DNA from: Casuarius casuarius
Taxonomy: Eukaryota > Chordata > Aves > Casuariiformes > Casuariidae
Assembly: GCA_003342895.1 (NCBI GenBank)
Contig: PTFA01000032.1
Location: 6,015,547 to 6,079,546 of the forward strand
Direction: 5' to 3'
Length of the DNA stretch: 64,000 bases
The notes under the pieces are model-generated. The model was given only the letters and a program-made list of their open reading frames with translations, ran no database searches and had not been told where the DNA came from. Positions 1 to 13,380 of the stretch are shown piece after piece. The translations under genes were made by a program, and so were the position numbers. The stretch's first letter is position 1, and every line of letters starts with the position of its first letter.

Positions 1-615
1 ATATCACAATAAAGGATACAAATGTGAATTTCTCTTAAAATACGGGTTCAGCGCTGGAGGTACCTTGCTTTAGAAAACTGTCAAGAGCAAACAATATGTC
101 TTTCTCCAAAACGCACAGCAGCCACCCCAGTTGAAACTGCTCCTCCGAATGATCAAATGTGCCAATGGAATCAGGATGCTTGTGAATTTTAGCCTCTTCT
201 CCATTTCGGGTCTGTAATCAATACTTTTCCTTCCTTCACACTTAATATATGAAATCTTGCTTTGGCAGCGAGTCTTACGGAACATTAAAAAACTGCCAAA
301 CAACAAACATCCCCCCTCCATCTTCCTTCAAATCCCTGAGCCTTCGCTTGAGGAGATGCAGGACTACAGTGCTAAGCTCTGCCGTGGACAAAGGTAGGGT
401 TTGGACTACAGATCAGAGAGGGGGGGCAGGCTTGCCACTATGGACCCCCTCTGCTTGCGGATTTGGCACTCTGAAACCACAGAGGGTGAGAATGCAGCAG
501 GACACAGGGGCCGGCGCAACCCTCTGCCTGAGCTGTGGAGGGAAGAGGGGTCAGATCTTGAGTGGCAAAGTTTCAGGGACAGCTTTGTGCCCTCATTCGG
601 GGGGGAAACAGCAGG

Positions 616-647
616 ACCAGTGGTGAGCAGAACCAGTGGCGAGCAGA
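616..647 (+). repeat. 16-bp tandem duplication
   Basis: ACCAGTGGTGAGCAGA is followed directly by ACCAGTGGCGAGCAGA, one base different, with a third partial unit (GCCAGG) after it. It lies within the G-rich block. Confidence 0.85.
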
Positions 648-671
648 GCCAGGACTGAGGAGTTTACTGCT

Positions 672-722
672 GGGGCTGGAGGGAGGGGAGCCAGCAGATG
701 GGTGGGGGGGAGGGAGGGCGGT
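672..722 (+). repeat. G-run cluster, quadruplex-prone
   Basis: Within 50 bases there are at least seven runs of three or more G (GGGG CTGGA GGG A GGGG, then GGG T GGGGGGG A GGG A GGG). Loops of one to a few bases meet the usual G-quadruplex rule on the plus strand. The wider 410-740 stretch is also G-rich. Confidence 0.75.
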
Positions 723-1715
723 TTGCAGAACTGGCCACGAAGCTCCTCAGTACACCATAGCTGGATGCTTCATAAAGTCACACTGATGGCAGTCCCGGAG
801 ATGGCCATCTGTTGTCAGCTCTGGGCCAGATGAAAGATAATATAACGGCAGCTATTGGTAGCTAACAGCAGGGCAGCAGTAGGAAGGGATGAGTCCTAGA
901 ATTAAGAAATGGTGCTTCCTGTTTAGCACAGAAAATCAGTCATCGATATCAACTACATTAACAAGAAATTAATGGATGGACAATTAAGAGAACTGAACTG
1001 ATCCAGCAGAGAAATTACTCAAATGCAAACAGAGTGCTTATTTCTTCTGCTTACGCAAGGTGTAATAGCCAACTGATCTGACTAATGGCAAGGTGTATGC
1101 TGAAACATTCAGGGCACAGAAGATAAAAACTCATTTTCTGAAAAGGGCAGAATTCCATTTCTAATGATTATTTGTGGGTCAGGGAATATATTTACTGCCT
1201 TCCCTGTCCTCAATCTACAGCAGGACTCCCTGATGTTCACACAGGTTTCTACAAGGACTGAGGTTAGAAATTGGCCTAAATATGTAATAACTGAAGTTCT
1301 CATTATTATTATCATGATTTATTTTTACAAGTGCCTTATCATCATTATTAGCATCACTTAGTAGAAAAATATTTGCCTTCCTAAGCAATATCATTTCTAT
1401 CTTGTTTCTTTCTTTGCCTCACAATCTCCTGTCTACTCTTCCAACCCTTTGTCTTTCATTTCCTTCTCTTCTGCTTTTCTGTGTTTTCTTCTTTTCTGCA
1501 GCAACTTCTGATTTGCTTCTTTGGACTGCAGTCACACACACTTCCCTGTTCCATTTGCTAAAATGATCAGAAATCATGATGTTAATGTTGGCAGGAAACG
1601 TCATTGCTATGTTTCAGAGTCAACACTTAAAAAGATGACGACAGGAACAATGGAGCTTATCCCCTAATTGCCATTGTCTCATGCTATTTACAGATTGGAG
1701 AAAACAAACTTCACT

Positions 1716-1791
1716 TTATATTTGCTTTTATATATTTTATATATATATATACACACACACTTTATTTTATATATATACTTTATATATACTA
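1716..1791. repeat. AT/AC microsatellite
   Basis: Compound (TA)n, (AC)5 and TTTTATATATA stretches; low complexity. Confidence 0.85.
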
Positions 1792-1796
1792 TGAAC

Positions 1797-1836
1797 TGTA
1801 CTATATTATTTGATTCTGTACTATATTATCTGATTC
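1797..1836. repeat. 20-bp tandem duplication
   Basis: TGTACTATATTATTTGATTC is followed at once by a second copy with one T-to-C change, and then TGCAG. A simple replication-slippage duplication next to the AT microsatellite. Confidence 0.9.
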
Positions 1837-1955
1837 TGCAGAAACTATTTAATGTGGACCATACAAGGCAGTAAGGAGAACATATCCAAAATACAGGTTA
1901 ATTTTTTGTTGTTACTAATTTAGGGCCTTTTCCAAAATAGATTCTTATATTTCAC

Positions 1956-1971
1956 CAAAAAAAAAAAAAAA
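1956..1971 (+). repeat. A-run
   Basis: An uninterrupted A-run of about 15 after TTTCACC. No recognisable retrocopy body precedes it. Confidence 0.7.
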
Positions 1972-3324
1972 GGCCAGGCATACAAGAGCATAAACAGGAA
2001 GGCGTATACAAAATAAGAACATATATTCATGCATATATTCATTTGGGCATGACTATATCTACCTTGAAAGAACAAGCATATATATTTTTGTTTGTTTTTG
2101 TACGTGTATTTTGTGGATATAGCTCAGTACTTATTTTGGACATTATACTTAGCTTCCAATCCCTTTGCAGTTTTATTGTTCTATAAGTTTGAAATTCTTT
2201 TCAATATTTTCAAGATTAAAATTATTTACTCAAAGGCAATATTCATCGCTTATCTGCTACACTGATTTTATCAATTAATTCTGTAATTTTATCAATAATA
2301 ATATCATTCGAGCACATAAAACAATCCCCCATAATTATGATTCATTTGTTCCACAAATTTAAGGAACAATCCCCTGTTATGTCTTTCAGCAAATGTGCAG
2401 GCGATGTTGTGAACACATTTTTTCCTATTTATTTATGGGACAAAAGTGCAGAAAGTTTCACAGGTTGACTGCTGCGTGTAGATTTACAAGTATAATGGAG
2501 TATGTGGAGACAAATGAAAACTGGTAATACTCAGCCCATCTTTATCAAGCACTACTTAGTAAAATCAAAACGGTCACTATAAAACTCCAGCACTTGGGGC
2601 TTGGAGGGCTTTGCAATGTGTTATAAATATTCATCAACTAATGAACTACCCATAGGGAGTGTTTACATTTGAATAGGCCAGTCAAAGGCAGGTGAACTCA
2701 CATGCTCCAAACCTGGAAATTTCTTATTTGAAAAAGAATTACCATCTGAAAACCTAACATGGCTGTAACACCCCTGAACCTCCAGGGGAGAAGTGGCACT
2801 GGAAGGGAATGCAAAGTATTTTTTTGGTATTTAAACTTGTTTGACTTTGAGGCAAAAGACTTGCAGGAGAAACACTTTGAAGGCATGTCCTTAAAGAGCT
2901 AGTGTGTGAGTGCCTCCACCATACCTCTTGATAGCCTTTTTGAGAAAATTTGCAAAGAAAATAATTCTCCCTTCTCTGGAAAGAAGTCTGAAGTCTTAGG
3001 GACAGAAGCCTGAATTTTTGAGTCTTTGGAGACATGGAAAAATACTTTATCTGCTTTGGCTTTGGAAATTCCCAGGCACATCCTTTTTGAGCCTTCCCTT
3101 TAGTTTAGGGAAATAAAATGCAGTCGATACACACATATGCATACGTGCACATGAGCACATACTGGTGCACACTAACATACCCACATCAAAGGATTTATTT
3201 GAAAGAGAAAGCACAATAAAGGTTTAGGGAAAAAAAGGACTCAAACTAATACTTGCAATACATGCAGCACTCTTTATCCAGTTCCTTCAAAACATAAGCA
3301 CTAATTACATTCCAAATAACTCTG

Positions 3325-3475
3325 GCACACATATTATCATCATCACCCTCACTCACTAGATGAGGATGCACGGTGATGGAGCAGGTTAGTACCAGACCTA
3401 GCAACAGAATCCAACTCTCTGGACCCCAAGGCATCTGCTCTGACAAAAGGAACTGATTGCCTAAGGTTGACAAAG
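3325..3475 (-). mobile_element. MIR-type SINE relic, antisense
   Basis: ATTATCATCATCACCCTCAC, TAGATGAGGATGCACGG, GGAGCAGGTTAGTACCAGAC and GAATCCAACTCTCTGGACCC follow the reverse complement of the MIR body ('ATTATCCCCATTTTACAGATGAGG...GAACCCAGGTCTCCTGACTCC'). Confidence 0.6.
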
Positions 3476-3594
3476 GTCAACATTACTGAATGTGGTGCCT
3501 ATATTTAGGCATAAGAAACATTTTTCTGAAGCGTTTTAGGGGGTTGTGGCTGCTTAGCACCTATGCTTTCATCGAGGTTCCTAACTTCAGGCAT

Positions 3595-3712
3595 TTATGA
3601 CCCGATTTCCTGATGTACTCAGCACCACATCTTGCAGTGACCTTAACTGCAGCTGCAGGTGCTCAGCACCCTCTCAGAAATAGGCCATTGAGTTTGAAAA
3701 TGTTGGCCTTAA
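3595..3712. repeat. Hairpin-like ancient sauropsid repeat relic
   Basis: Two copies of (A/G)CTCAGCACC (3617-3626 and 3661-3670) flank a perfect 12-bp palindrome CTGCAGCTGCAG (3647-3658). The unit begins GATTTCCTGATG and ends CTCTCAGAAATAGGCC, then AAAATGTTGGCCTTA. It resembles the 'GATTTTCAGAGGTGCTCAGCACC...GGTGCTCAGCACCTCTGAAAATCAGGCC' palindromic relics I associate with turtle, crocodilian and bird genomes; that family assignment is from memory. Confidence 0.6.
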
Positions 3713-4219
3713 GCTTTGATTGTTAATTGGATTTCAGGTAGGCTTCGTTTTAAGACAAGCTGACAAAGTTATTCCCTGCTGGCTGCTGGCCTTTGGGGCC
3801 TAGGAAGCCAGCATCTATGTTCTTCTCCTCACCCTAAGAGTTTGGGGACCTAGAAATGCCAGAGCTAATCTCCAATTTCACTTTAAAAAAATGTTTTGAG
3901 GCCTTTTCTTTGTGAAGAAAACATCCTTGAAAATGTAACCTCACCTGCAGGTTTGAAAGTTTTTTCCCTGTTTTTGTGCAAAGAGTATAAATTATTCATG
4001 GTCTCCCTTGCTGTCTTGCAAGGTTTGCCTTTGGGACCTAAATGATACACAGACTCAACTCTTCTGGGGGCATCGGCAGAATGATTCCTATCTGGAGGTA
4101 GTGGTACCTCTGCTGTTATGGCTGATACTATTCCCACAACAGTTTCTTTCTCATCTAGCTCCCAGAAGGCCTCTGCTACCAGGAGACAGCCCTGGCTCAG
4201 ATTAGTTAGTTTTCTCTAG

Positions 4220-4305
4220 GTGACCCCAAAAAGAGGGAAGACAGTTTCGAACCCCAGCTCTGCTACTGTCTCCAGTAATGGTCTCAGTCAAGTCTCTTAG
4301 TTTTT
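4220..4305 (+). mobile_element. Short MIR-type SINE relic
   Basis: AGTTTCGAACCCCAGCTCTG followed by CTACTGTCTCCAGTAATGG and TCAAGTCTCTTAG resembles the MIR core (TTCGAATCCCGGCTCTGCCACT...GCAAGTCACTTA). Short and decayed. Confidence 0.45.
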
Positions 4306-5140
4306 GAAGCAGCCTAGAGCTGGCCTAGTTTCGTTCTGGCTTAAGCCAAGGGAATTTTAAGGCTGTTTTAAAATTTAGAGATCTTTGGGATCTTCTCTTT
4401 TGAAAATTTAACCCTTAAAAAAAGTATCAAAAAGTGGAAGATTAGTTTGAACAGCACTAACCTTAGAATGTATAAGTGCTTCAAACTGGACATCCAAAGA
4501 GGGTCACACGTAGCATTACATAAACTGCAAGACACGCTTCTATGCTGCCTGTGGCCCACTCTGCTTCATTTAAGTTATGCTATCACCTGCGTGCGCCAGG
4601 AACTGAGAAAGTCCTTGTGCTGTTTTAAGTGACATGAATAACATCTGCTACAAGTGCCTCATTCTTTCTTTCATCCTTCCCCTGGGGAGAGAACTGTGTA
4701 TTTTGTTTGGAAGAGCTCTGTTGTTGTGGGCTGTGGTTTTGGGAATGGTTTAGAAATCTACATGCTGGTATGTGGTTATGTTAGAGAAGGGAGCCTTTGG
4801 CACCTGTAGATGCACCTTACCCTTAAAAGCATAAGCTAGGGGTGTTCACGGTAATATTTAACTGGTGTGGAAATTTGTGCCACACTCCCAAGCCAGCCTG
4901 CGAGAAAGATCTAGCTCCTGTGCAAATAGGCTTCAGCTCTCTGATAAAAAGTTCCTGCTATGCTCACAAAGCAGGGCTGTTAATGTTGTTTCCAAACTCA
5001 AAGAACTTTCCAGGTGATCTTTAAGATGTGGTGGACCTAGGCCACCGGGAATATTAAGGACTGAGCCTTAGAGTGTGGCTGGCCAAACATCTAGGCAGGC
5101 AGTGTAGACAGCGAGAGAGCAGGTTGAATTTGTGCAGGGT

Positions 5141-5172
5141 TGCTGCTGCTGCTGGGGAACCCTGCTGCTGCT
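5141..5172 (+). repeat. Interrupted CTG/CAG microsatellite
   Basis: Two short (TGC/CTG)n tracts of four and three units are split by GGGGAACC. Short, and likely stable. Confidence 0.8.
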
Positions 5173-5327
5173 CTCTGTATTAGCTGGAATGTCCTACAGG
5201 CTGATGGCTCCATGCCCAGGCATTCGGCGCTGGTGGAGTCCAGAGGGGAAGCAGCAAGGGCGTGTATAACTAAAGCCAGGTCCTTTTCAAACAGGATGGG
5301 AAACAACCCCGGAGCCAATTGCTTCTT

Positions 5328-5425
5328 GCCCTAGTTTCCGTGTCTGTAAAGTGGGGACACTTAACTACCCCATAAGCAACTAATTATCTAATAGCTATAA
5401 AATGTTAAGCAAATGCTCTAATTTG
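5328..5425 (+). mobile_element. MIR-type SINE 3' half relic
   Basis: CCTAGTTTCCGTGTCTGTAA and AGTGGGGACACTTAACTACC follow the MIR 'CCTCAGTTTCCTCATCTGTAAAATGGGGATAATA' region. The 5' half is missing. Confidence 0.6.
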
Positions 5426-6594
5426 CTGAAAAGGGATAAAATTTTTGTGACTGGGCATAATGGTCTGGGGAGGCCACATAATCTTGGCTATTATCATGTA
5501 CAAAATTAATTATAATCACTGATAAAACACTGACCCTGTACAACTGTCCAGCCTTTATACTGGATATTGGTACCCCTCTGACCCAGCAAATATTTAAAAA
5601 GTCTAAAATGAGTCCAATCACTTCAGGTAACACCCCACAAGAGTGCCTCATCCCTCCTGCCAAACACCAAGACAGGTTGTGTTGGCTATGGAAGCAACAC
5701 TGGAAGTGAAGATAGGAAAGGAATGGCTACTGCTTTTCATCGGGGACAAGGGAAGCACAAACATCCATGAGAACATCTAAGCTTAAGTCTGAAGACTAAA
5801 GCAAAAACACACAGGCGCTGGAAACAGCATGAGAACAAGAAAGGGAAATTTTAACAGGCACAAATGATTTTATAATAATTTATTGAAAATTCAACATTAA
5901 GTCAAATTAGTGATAGCTTTCTCTACTTCCTTATTAATTAAAAGCTCAGTATTGTGGATGATGGATGGAGAAGACTGTTCTAGTTATATCCACCTTGTAC
6001 AGGGAGCTGTATGGTAATGCTCCAAATGCTGGACTTAGATTTTCAACTCTGGGAGGCAATTAGGCAGCCTGTTAAGTATGCCTACCTTGCAGATTTCTTA
6101 TCTGATACCTAGACTGGGTATTTTTTGAATTTTAAAGTTTGTTAGAAGCTTATTTCTTAAAAGTCCTTATTATATTAAGCATGCGAGTCTTATTAAAAGA
6201 GTTCTGTTTTAAATGAATAAACGTTCTTAGGGACATGTTTTTCAACTCTGTTTCAGAAGTGTAAAATACCACATAGGCTTTGGATCACTGTAGAACATTT
6301 AAGTATGTGAGTTCACAACCCAAAACACCCTCAAAAATAACTCTGTTACAGAAGGTTTCCATTTGCTTCCTTTCTAAGGAGGCAGAAAAAATTTAAAGCC
6401 AAAATTTTAAAGCTGGCTAAATCACTACAGAAGACAAAGCCATTTAAAGGAAGTGGTAGAGCTGGGAGGAGGAAGGGCTACAGAGATGATTAAAATTAAG
6501 GTTTGAGTTTCTTCTCTGAGAGCTGCAGAATTTTATCAATTAGATTTGCAATCAGAGAGAGACTGGAGTGGTAGATCAGGCAGAGGTCCAGAGT

Positions 6595-6835
6595 GGACTG
6601 GTGTGGCAGCTCAGGACATCAGGGTTCTAGTATTATACTGGCCACCAACCTGCCATATGTGCTTGCCTCAGTTACTGCACCTTTCTCCACCTTGTTTCTC
6701 TTGCTATCCTTTGTTAATTAGGGTGTAAACCCTTCGGAACAGACAGTGCCTCTTGATCTGCTGTTTTTCTTCATAGTTCCTTGTATAATATGGCACCAAC
6801 TTCAATCAGTTTAAGCATTAGTATAATACATTCAA
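6595..6835 (+). mobile_element. MIR-type SINE relic with amniote-form tail
   Basis: GACATCAGGGTTCTAGTATT and CTGGCCACCAACCTGCCATAT correspond to the MIR core. GGGTGTAAACCCTTCGGAAC with AGACAGTGCCTCTTG then matches the 'TGTAAACTCTTTGGGGCAGGGACTGTCTCTT' type tail known to me from sauropsid MIR copies. Nearly full length and decayed. Confidence 0.65.
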
Positions 6836-7333
6836 TTAATTAATATCTTTCTTATAAAACCTCTCATTTAAAAGAGTTTGCGCAGAGCTTTAGAAGGTGC
6901 TAAAACAACCAATGAATTCATGTAAAGTTCCATTATTTCAGAGTAAGGACTGAATAATGCACTGCAGATTTGATTTTCAAGGCTGGTGATTTAATCTCCA
7001 TTCTCACCAGAACTTGGTGCTAAGGAGACTGTGTCTTGAGTTCCTAAAAGCGGTCTGGAGTGAAGTCATGGAAAACTCTAGAGAGAGTCCTAGTTGTTTT
7101 TTTGTGAGAACATTGGTAAATGAGGGGATAGTAACTTCCCCAAGGTAAGATGAATGCAGTATGTGGGGAATCTTATGTTCTTCCTGGGATCACAGTCAGA
7201 AAATGCAAAGCAAAGAATTGTACTGAGCCAAACACCAAGTTAAACATCATTATAATGCATTTATTTTCTGTATCCATGAATTCATTTCCTATAATTATCT
7301 GCCATACTATATGCGTGGATAGGGCTTCTCTGC

Positions 7334-7364
7334 TATTCTGTTCTGTTCTGCTCTATCCTGTTCA
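7334..7364 (+). repeat. Degenerate TTCTG pentanucleotide repeat
   Basis: TATTCTGTTCTGTTCTGCTC followed by TATCCTGTTC gives about five imperfect 5-base units. Confidence 0.75.
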
Positions 7365-7423
7365 TGTTCTTACTCTGCCCTACCGCCTGGGCATTGTCCA
7401 TGGCTTCTAATCTGATATGATTA

Positions 7424-7447
7424 GCATCTCTCATGCATGGGAGATGC
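7424..7447. repeat. 24-bp near-perfect palindrome
   Basis: GCATCTC (7424-7430) and GAGATGC (7441-7447) flank a CATGCATG core; only one base pair is mismatched. Another GGATGCATG follows 6 bases later. Confidence 0.85.
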
Positions 7448-9504
7448 ACTTTGGATGCATGTTTAAATTAAAAGCAAGGGATCATTTCTGACAGAGGGAA
7501 TAAATACACTGTTACACTGCAAGCCCCAACACAAACCGCGATAATGTGCAAGGATAGAGAAGCATAACCAGCAGGCTATTTGCCAAAGTTTCTACCGCTT
7601 CAACTGGTAGTTAGCCTGAACAAAGCGATACCTGCTAGAATAGGTTTTAAATGAGAGCAGGCTCAAGATCAGTGCATTTTCAGCAAAAGCAGACTCCAAA
7701 GTCAGTGCTCTGCTGCCCTTTCACCAGCCTGGGTAGATAACTGGAGTTAAGAGCAGAAAGTCAGTCAACCCAATGAATGCAAATGGCGTGATGGAACTGC
7801 ATTTTTATAAACATGATGCATTCTCAATGGGGGTGGGGCTACCAAAGTTAATTAAAATAATAAACATAATGAATTAAGTGAATAAGAAAATGAATACCTC
7901 TTCTTTTTTGCCAGTGCAAATAAGCCAGAGAGAGGCTGTCTCTAAGGGTATAGAGATGTGGACTATTAAGAGCCTTCTGCAGCACACAGCAACCGACACA
8001 CTGATTGTCACCTAGCCAAAGTAGAGCATAATTTGTCTCTCTGTAGGGACATCCTTTTGTGCCCTTCACTAGAAAACCAGGTGCCTCGGTTGTGTTGAAG
8101 TTTTAATGAACTAGGCTTAGATGGAGACAGCAAAATCTTGCCCTGAGTGTTGGGCAGGAATGAATTTTGAGTGGAAAAACATGATTTTTTCATAATAATA
8201 ATGCAGAAGGCAGCTTTTTGGGACTCCATATGTTTTGAAATGAGAGCACATTTTAGGGGAGACAGATATCTTACACTGACCACACATGCCAAAACCATAT
8301 GTAGACCTCTGTATATTTTCTATCTATCTTCAACATATAGCTACTTGTTCTGCTTTTTTAAAAACCTAATCTAGATTGTTGTTAAAACTCATTTCTACAC
8401 TCTTGTTTCTGTTTCTTTCCTTTCACAGTTTTCTTTTGCCTACCTCCATCTTCTCTCCTCCTGAGGCTTTTTCCTTTTGTTCTATCTTCCCTAACAATCT
8501 CTTTCCTCTTTCCAGGCACTGCTGATCTCTCCATCTCTCCCTACTTCTGCATCTTGATTAATCAGTGCTGAACATCAGAATTTGTGAAAATTTTTTACAC
8601 AAAATTATTTTTCCTGAAAAAAAAATGCAATTTTACCTTATTGGAAACACTTTGCTACAACAACAACAATTTTAACTGAAAAAAGCAAAGAAAATGATTC
8701 CATAAAAAGCATGCTATGGAAGAAGCAAATGCAACAAAATTAGTTTCTGACCTTTCCTCATTCCTCCCAGTTTCTCCTTTATTTCTCCCACCAGTCCAAT
8801 AACTATCTATACAACCCAGTCCATTTCCTGACTTCAAAACTCTTCCTGTCCATCACTATGCATGACCATTTCTTTCCCTCAACCTCTAAGTCCTCTTTTC
8901 CTTGTCCTCCTCTTCCACTTTGGGTCAGAGCTTGCATGTGTTGTCTCATACGGACAGTAAATGAAACAGGCTTGGGTCTATTAAAAATAGTAGAGAGATA
9001 CAACTCAGACACCTTGGAGTATCACAGGTATGGTCCTCCAGATGACCTAGAGGTCCACCTAGACAGAGTTACCTAAGGAAAGATATCAGGAAGGCTTTAT
9101 TTCTTATGGTTGTCTTGAAGGAAGAGATTGTCAGGAAAGAGAAAATTACAGTGCAGTACATACGAATATCAGTCTCTCACACAATGAATTGATGCATGGT
9201 GCAAACTCTGATTTTTTTTTTCACAGAAGAAATATTTCATATGGTCATGCCAACCATTAATATCAAATTTTCAGTATGTACAACTTTTAGTAACTGAAAT
9301 ACCAAATAAGCATATGTATGTGCATATCTCACTAGCTTTTTGCCTCTGTTTATGAGACCAAATCCAGCTGTAGTCCAAAACAAAATCAGTATCGGACACT
9401 CAGCCAAAATCCTTAAAGATGGGGGCCCATTCTATAAGAACTGTGCTGAAAACCCTTGAGTTCTGAAAAATACTCTTCATTCCAAATAAAAATCACAAAT
9501 CAGA

Positions 9505-9515
9505 TGGGGGGGGGA
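9505..9515 (+). repeat. G-run
   Basis: A run of nine Gs between CAGAT and AAAGC; a likely length-variable site. Confidence 0.7.
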
Positions 9516-10369
9516 AAGCATCACTGAACAACAATTTTCCCTTGTTCTATCCCTATAGATCTTCGGTTAGCAAACAGAGACCTGGAAAATTTAGAGTCAA
9601 ATATTTCTTCTGATTTGCTCTGTCAACCCACTGTAATATTTAAATGTAAACTAAAGTAATTTAGAAATAATTCTTCTGCTCTCTCAAAATATAACACCAT
9701 TTCAGGAATATACACCACTTCTCATTGCAACACAAGCAGTGCAGAAATACAACAAATAATTCCTTCACTCAAGCCTGTTTTCAGATATTGTTCAACATTT
9801 ATTTCCTTCACTGTGTCCTTTTGTTCCTCAGTAATGAACAGTAACATTACAAATCCAATGGAGAGCACAGAAGAAGACAGTGTACCATTCATATGGCCCT
9901 ATTTTTTTTTCCCAGTTGGTATTTATGGAAAATGGGTTTGGCCATCAGGTAAACCAAAACACATTCTGTGTTTTTCCCCATCCTACACTGATATGTCAAT
10001 GCTTAGTTTCTGACATTCAGAGACAGAAGAATGCACTATTTCCTATTTCACTCCTGGGTAAATGTTTTTTGGATCTCAGACAGAAAAGTAAGATGCCTAT
10101 TTCTCTCCCCTCAACAATATCTTGAGCTACACCAACCTACTAAGCAAGAATCCAAAGGTAGCTCCCAAAATTCAGGTCTGTACAAGGTGGTTTTCTGCCC
10201 ACAGCTTTTTGAAGTGGCATAGATTGAATTACCTGCAATTTCTCTTGTCCTTTCCCCATCCCTATGATGATGATGAGCAAGCATCGGAGTAGATCACAGC
10301 AAGCAAAGCTTTGAACTCAGCTATCAAATACATAATGCTATTATATCCCCCACGTAACAAGTGTGGTAC

Positions 10370-10485
10370 CTGCAGTTCTGTTTGGAAGAAGAACTTCTGT
10401 GGACACTGTGTGCAGTCATAGATCTTGTCCTCCTGTCCGTGGGCTGAGAAAATATGCTGCTGCAACTTGTTTGCTTGGACAAACA
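10370..10485 (-). CDS. ZNF521: Penultimate coding exon, C2H2 zinc-finger protein (ZNF521-type)
   Basis: The exon has two bases completing Val and then 38 codons, [10 protein letters not shown] to FFFQTELQ. It supplies the rest of the finger opened in the preceding exon (C-x2-C-x12-H-x4-H, ending QQHIFSAH), the linker GQEDKIY, and the Cys half (DCTQC) of one more finger. The acceptor is TTATTTCAG|TG and the donor is CTGCAG|GTACCA, leaving phase 0. Because the exon stops right after ELQ, the two zinc-binding His residues of the last finger must come from the following exon. I looked for that exon (an Asn-His-Thr-Met start) between 1 and 10369 on this strand and did not find it. A GTG codon at the exon edge is not a real start, since the frame comes in through the splice. 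SAHG and CTQC favour ZNF521 over ZNF423, from recall of the families rather than an alignment. Confidence 0.88.

Positions 10486-13380
<2,895 letters not shown>

Larger units (their letters stand above)
1..10369 (-). other. Last intron (5' part), final exon off-window
   Basis: No coding exon was recognised. The open frames present are short, lack family motifs and occur in all frames. Contents are listed separately: MIR-type SINE relics, a hairpin-like relic near 3.6 kb, a G-rich block near 0.67 kb, an AT/AC microsatellite near 1.75 kb, a CTG cluster near 5.15 kb and a 24-bp palindrome at 7.4 kb. The intron is at least 10.3 kb. Reading through the donor adds about 15 sense codons beyond GTACCA, so intron retention would give a short altered C-terminus; nothing suggests it is used. 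Confidence 0.75.

Noticed and set aside
2110..2135. tRNA-like GGATATAGCTCAGTAC string
   Set aside because: Only a short A-box-like match; no cloverleaf or B-box at the proper distance.
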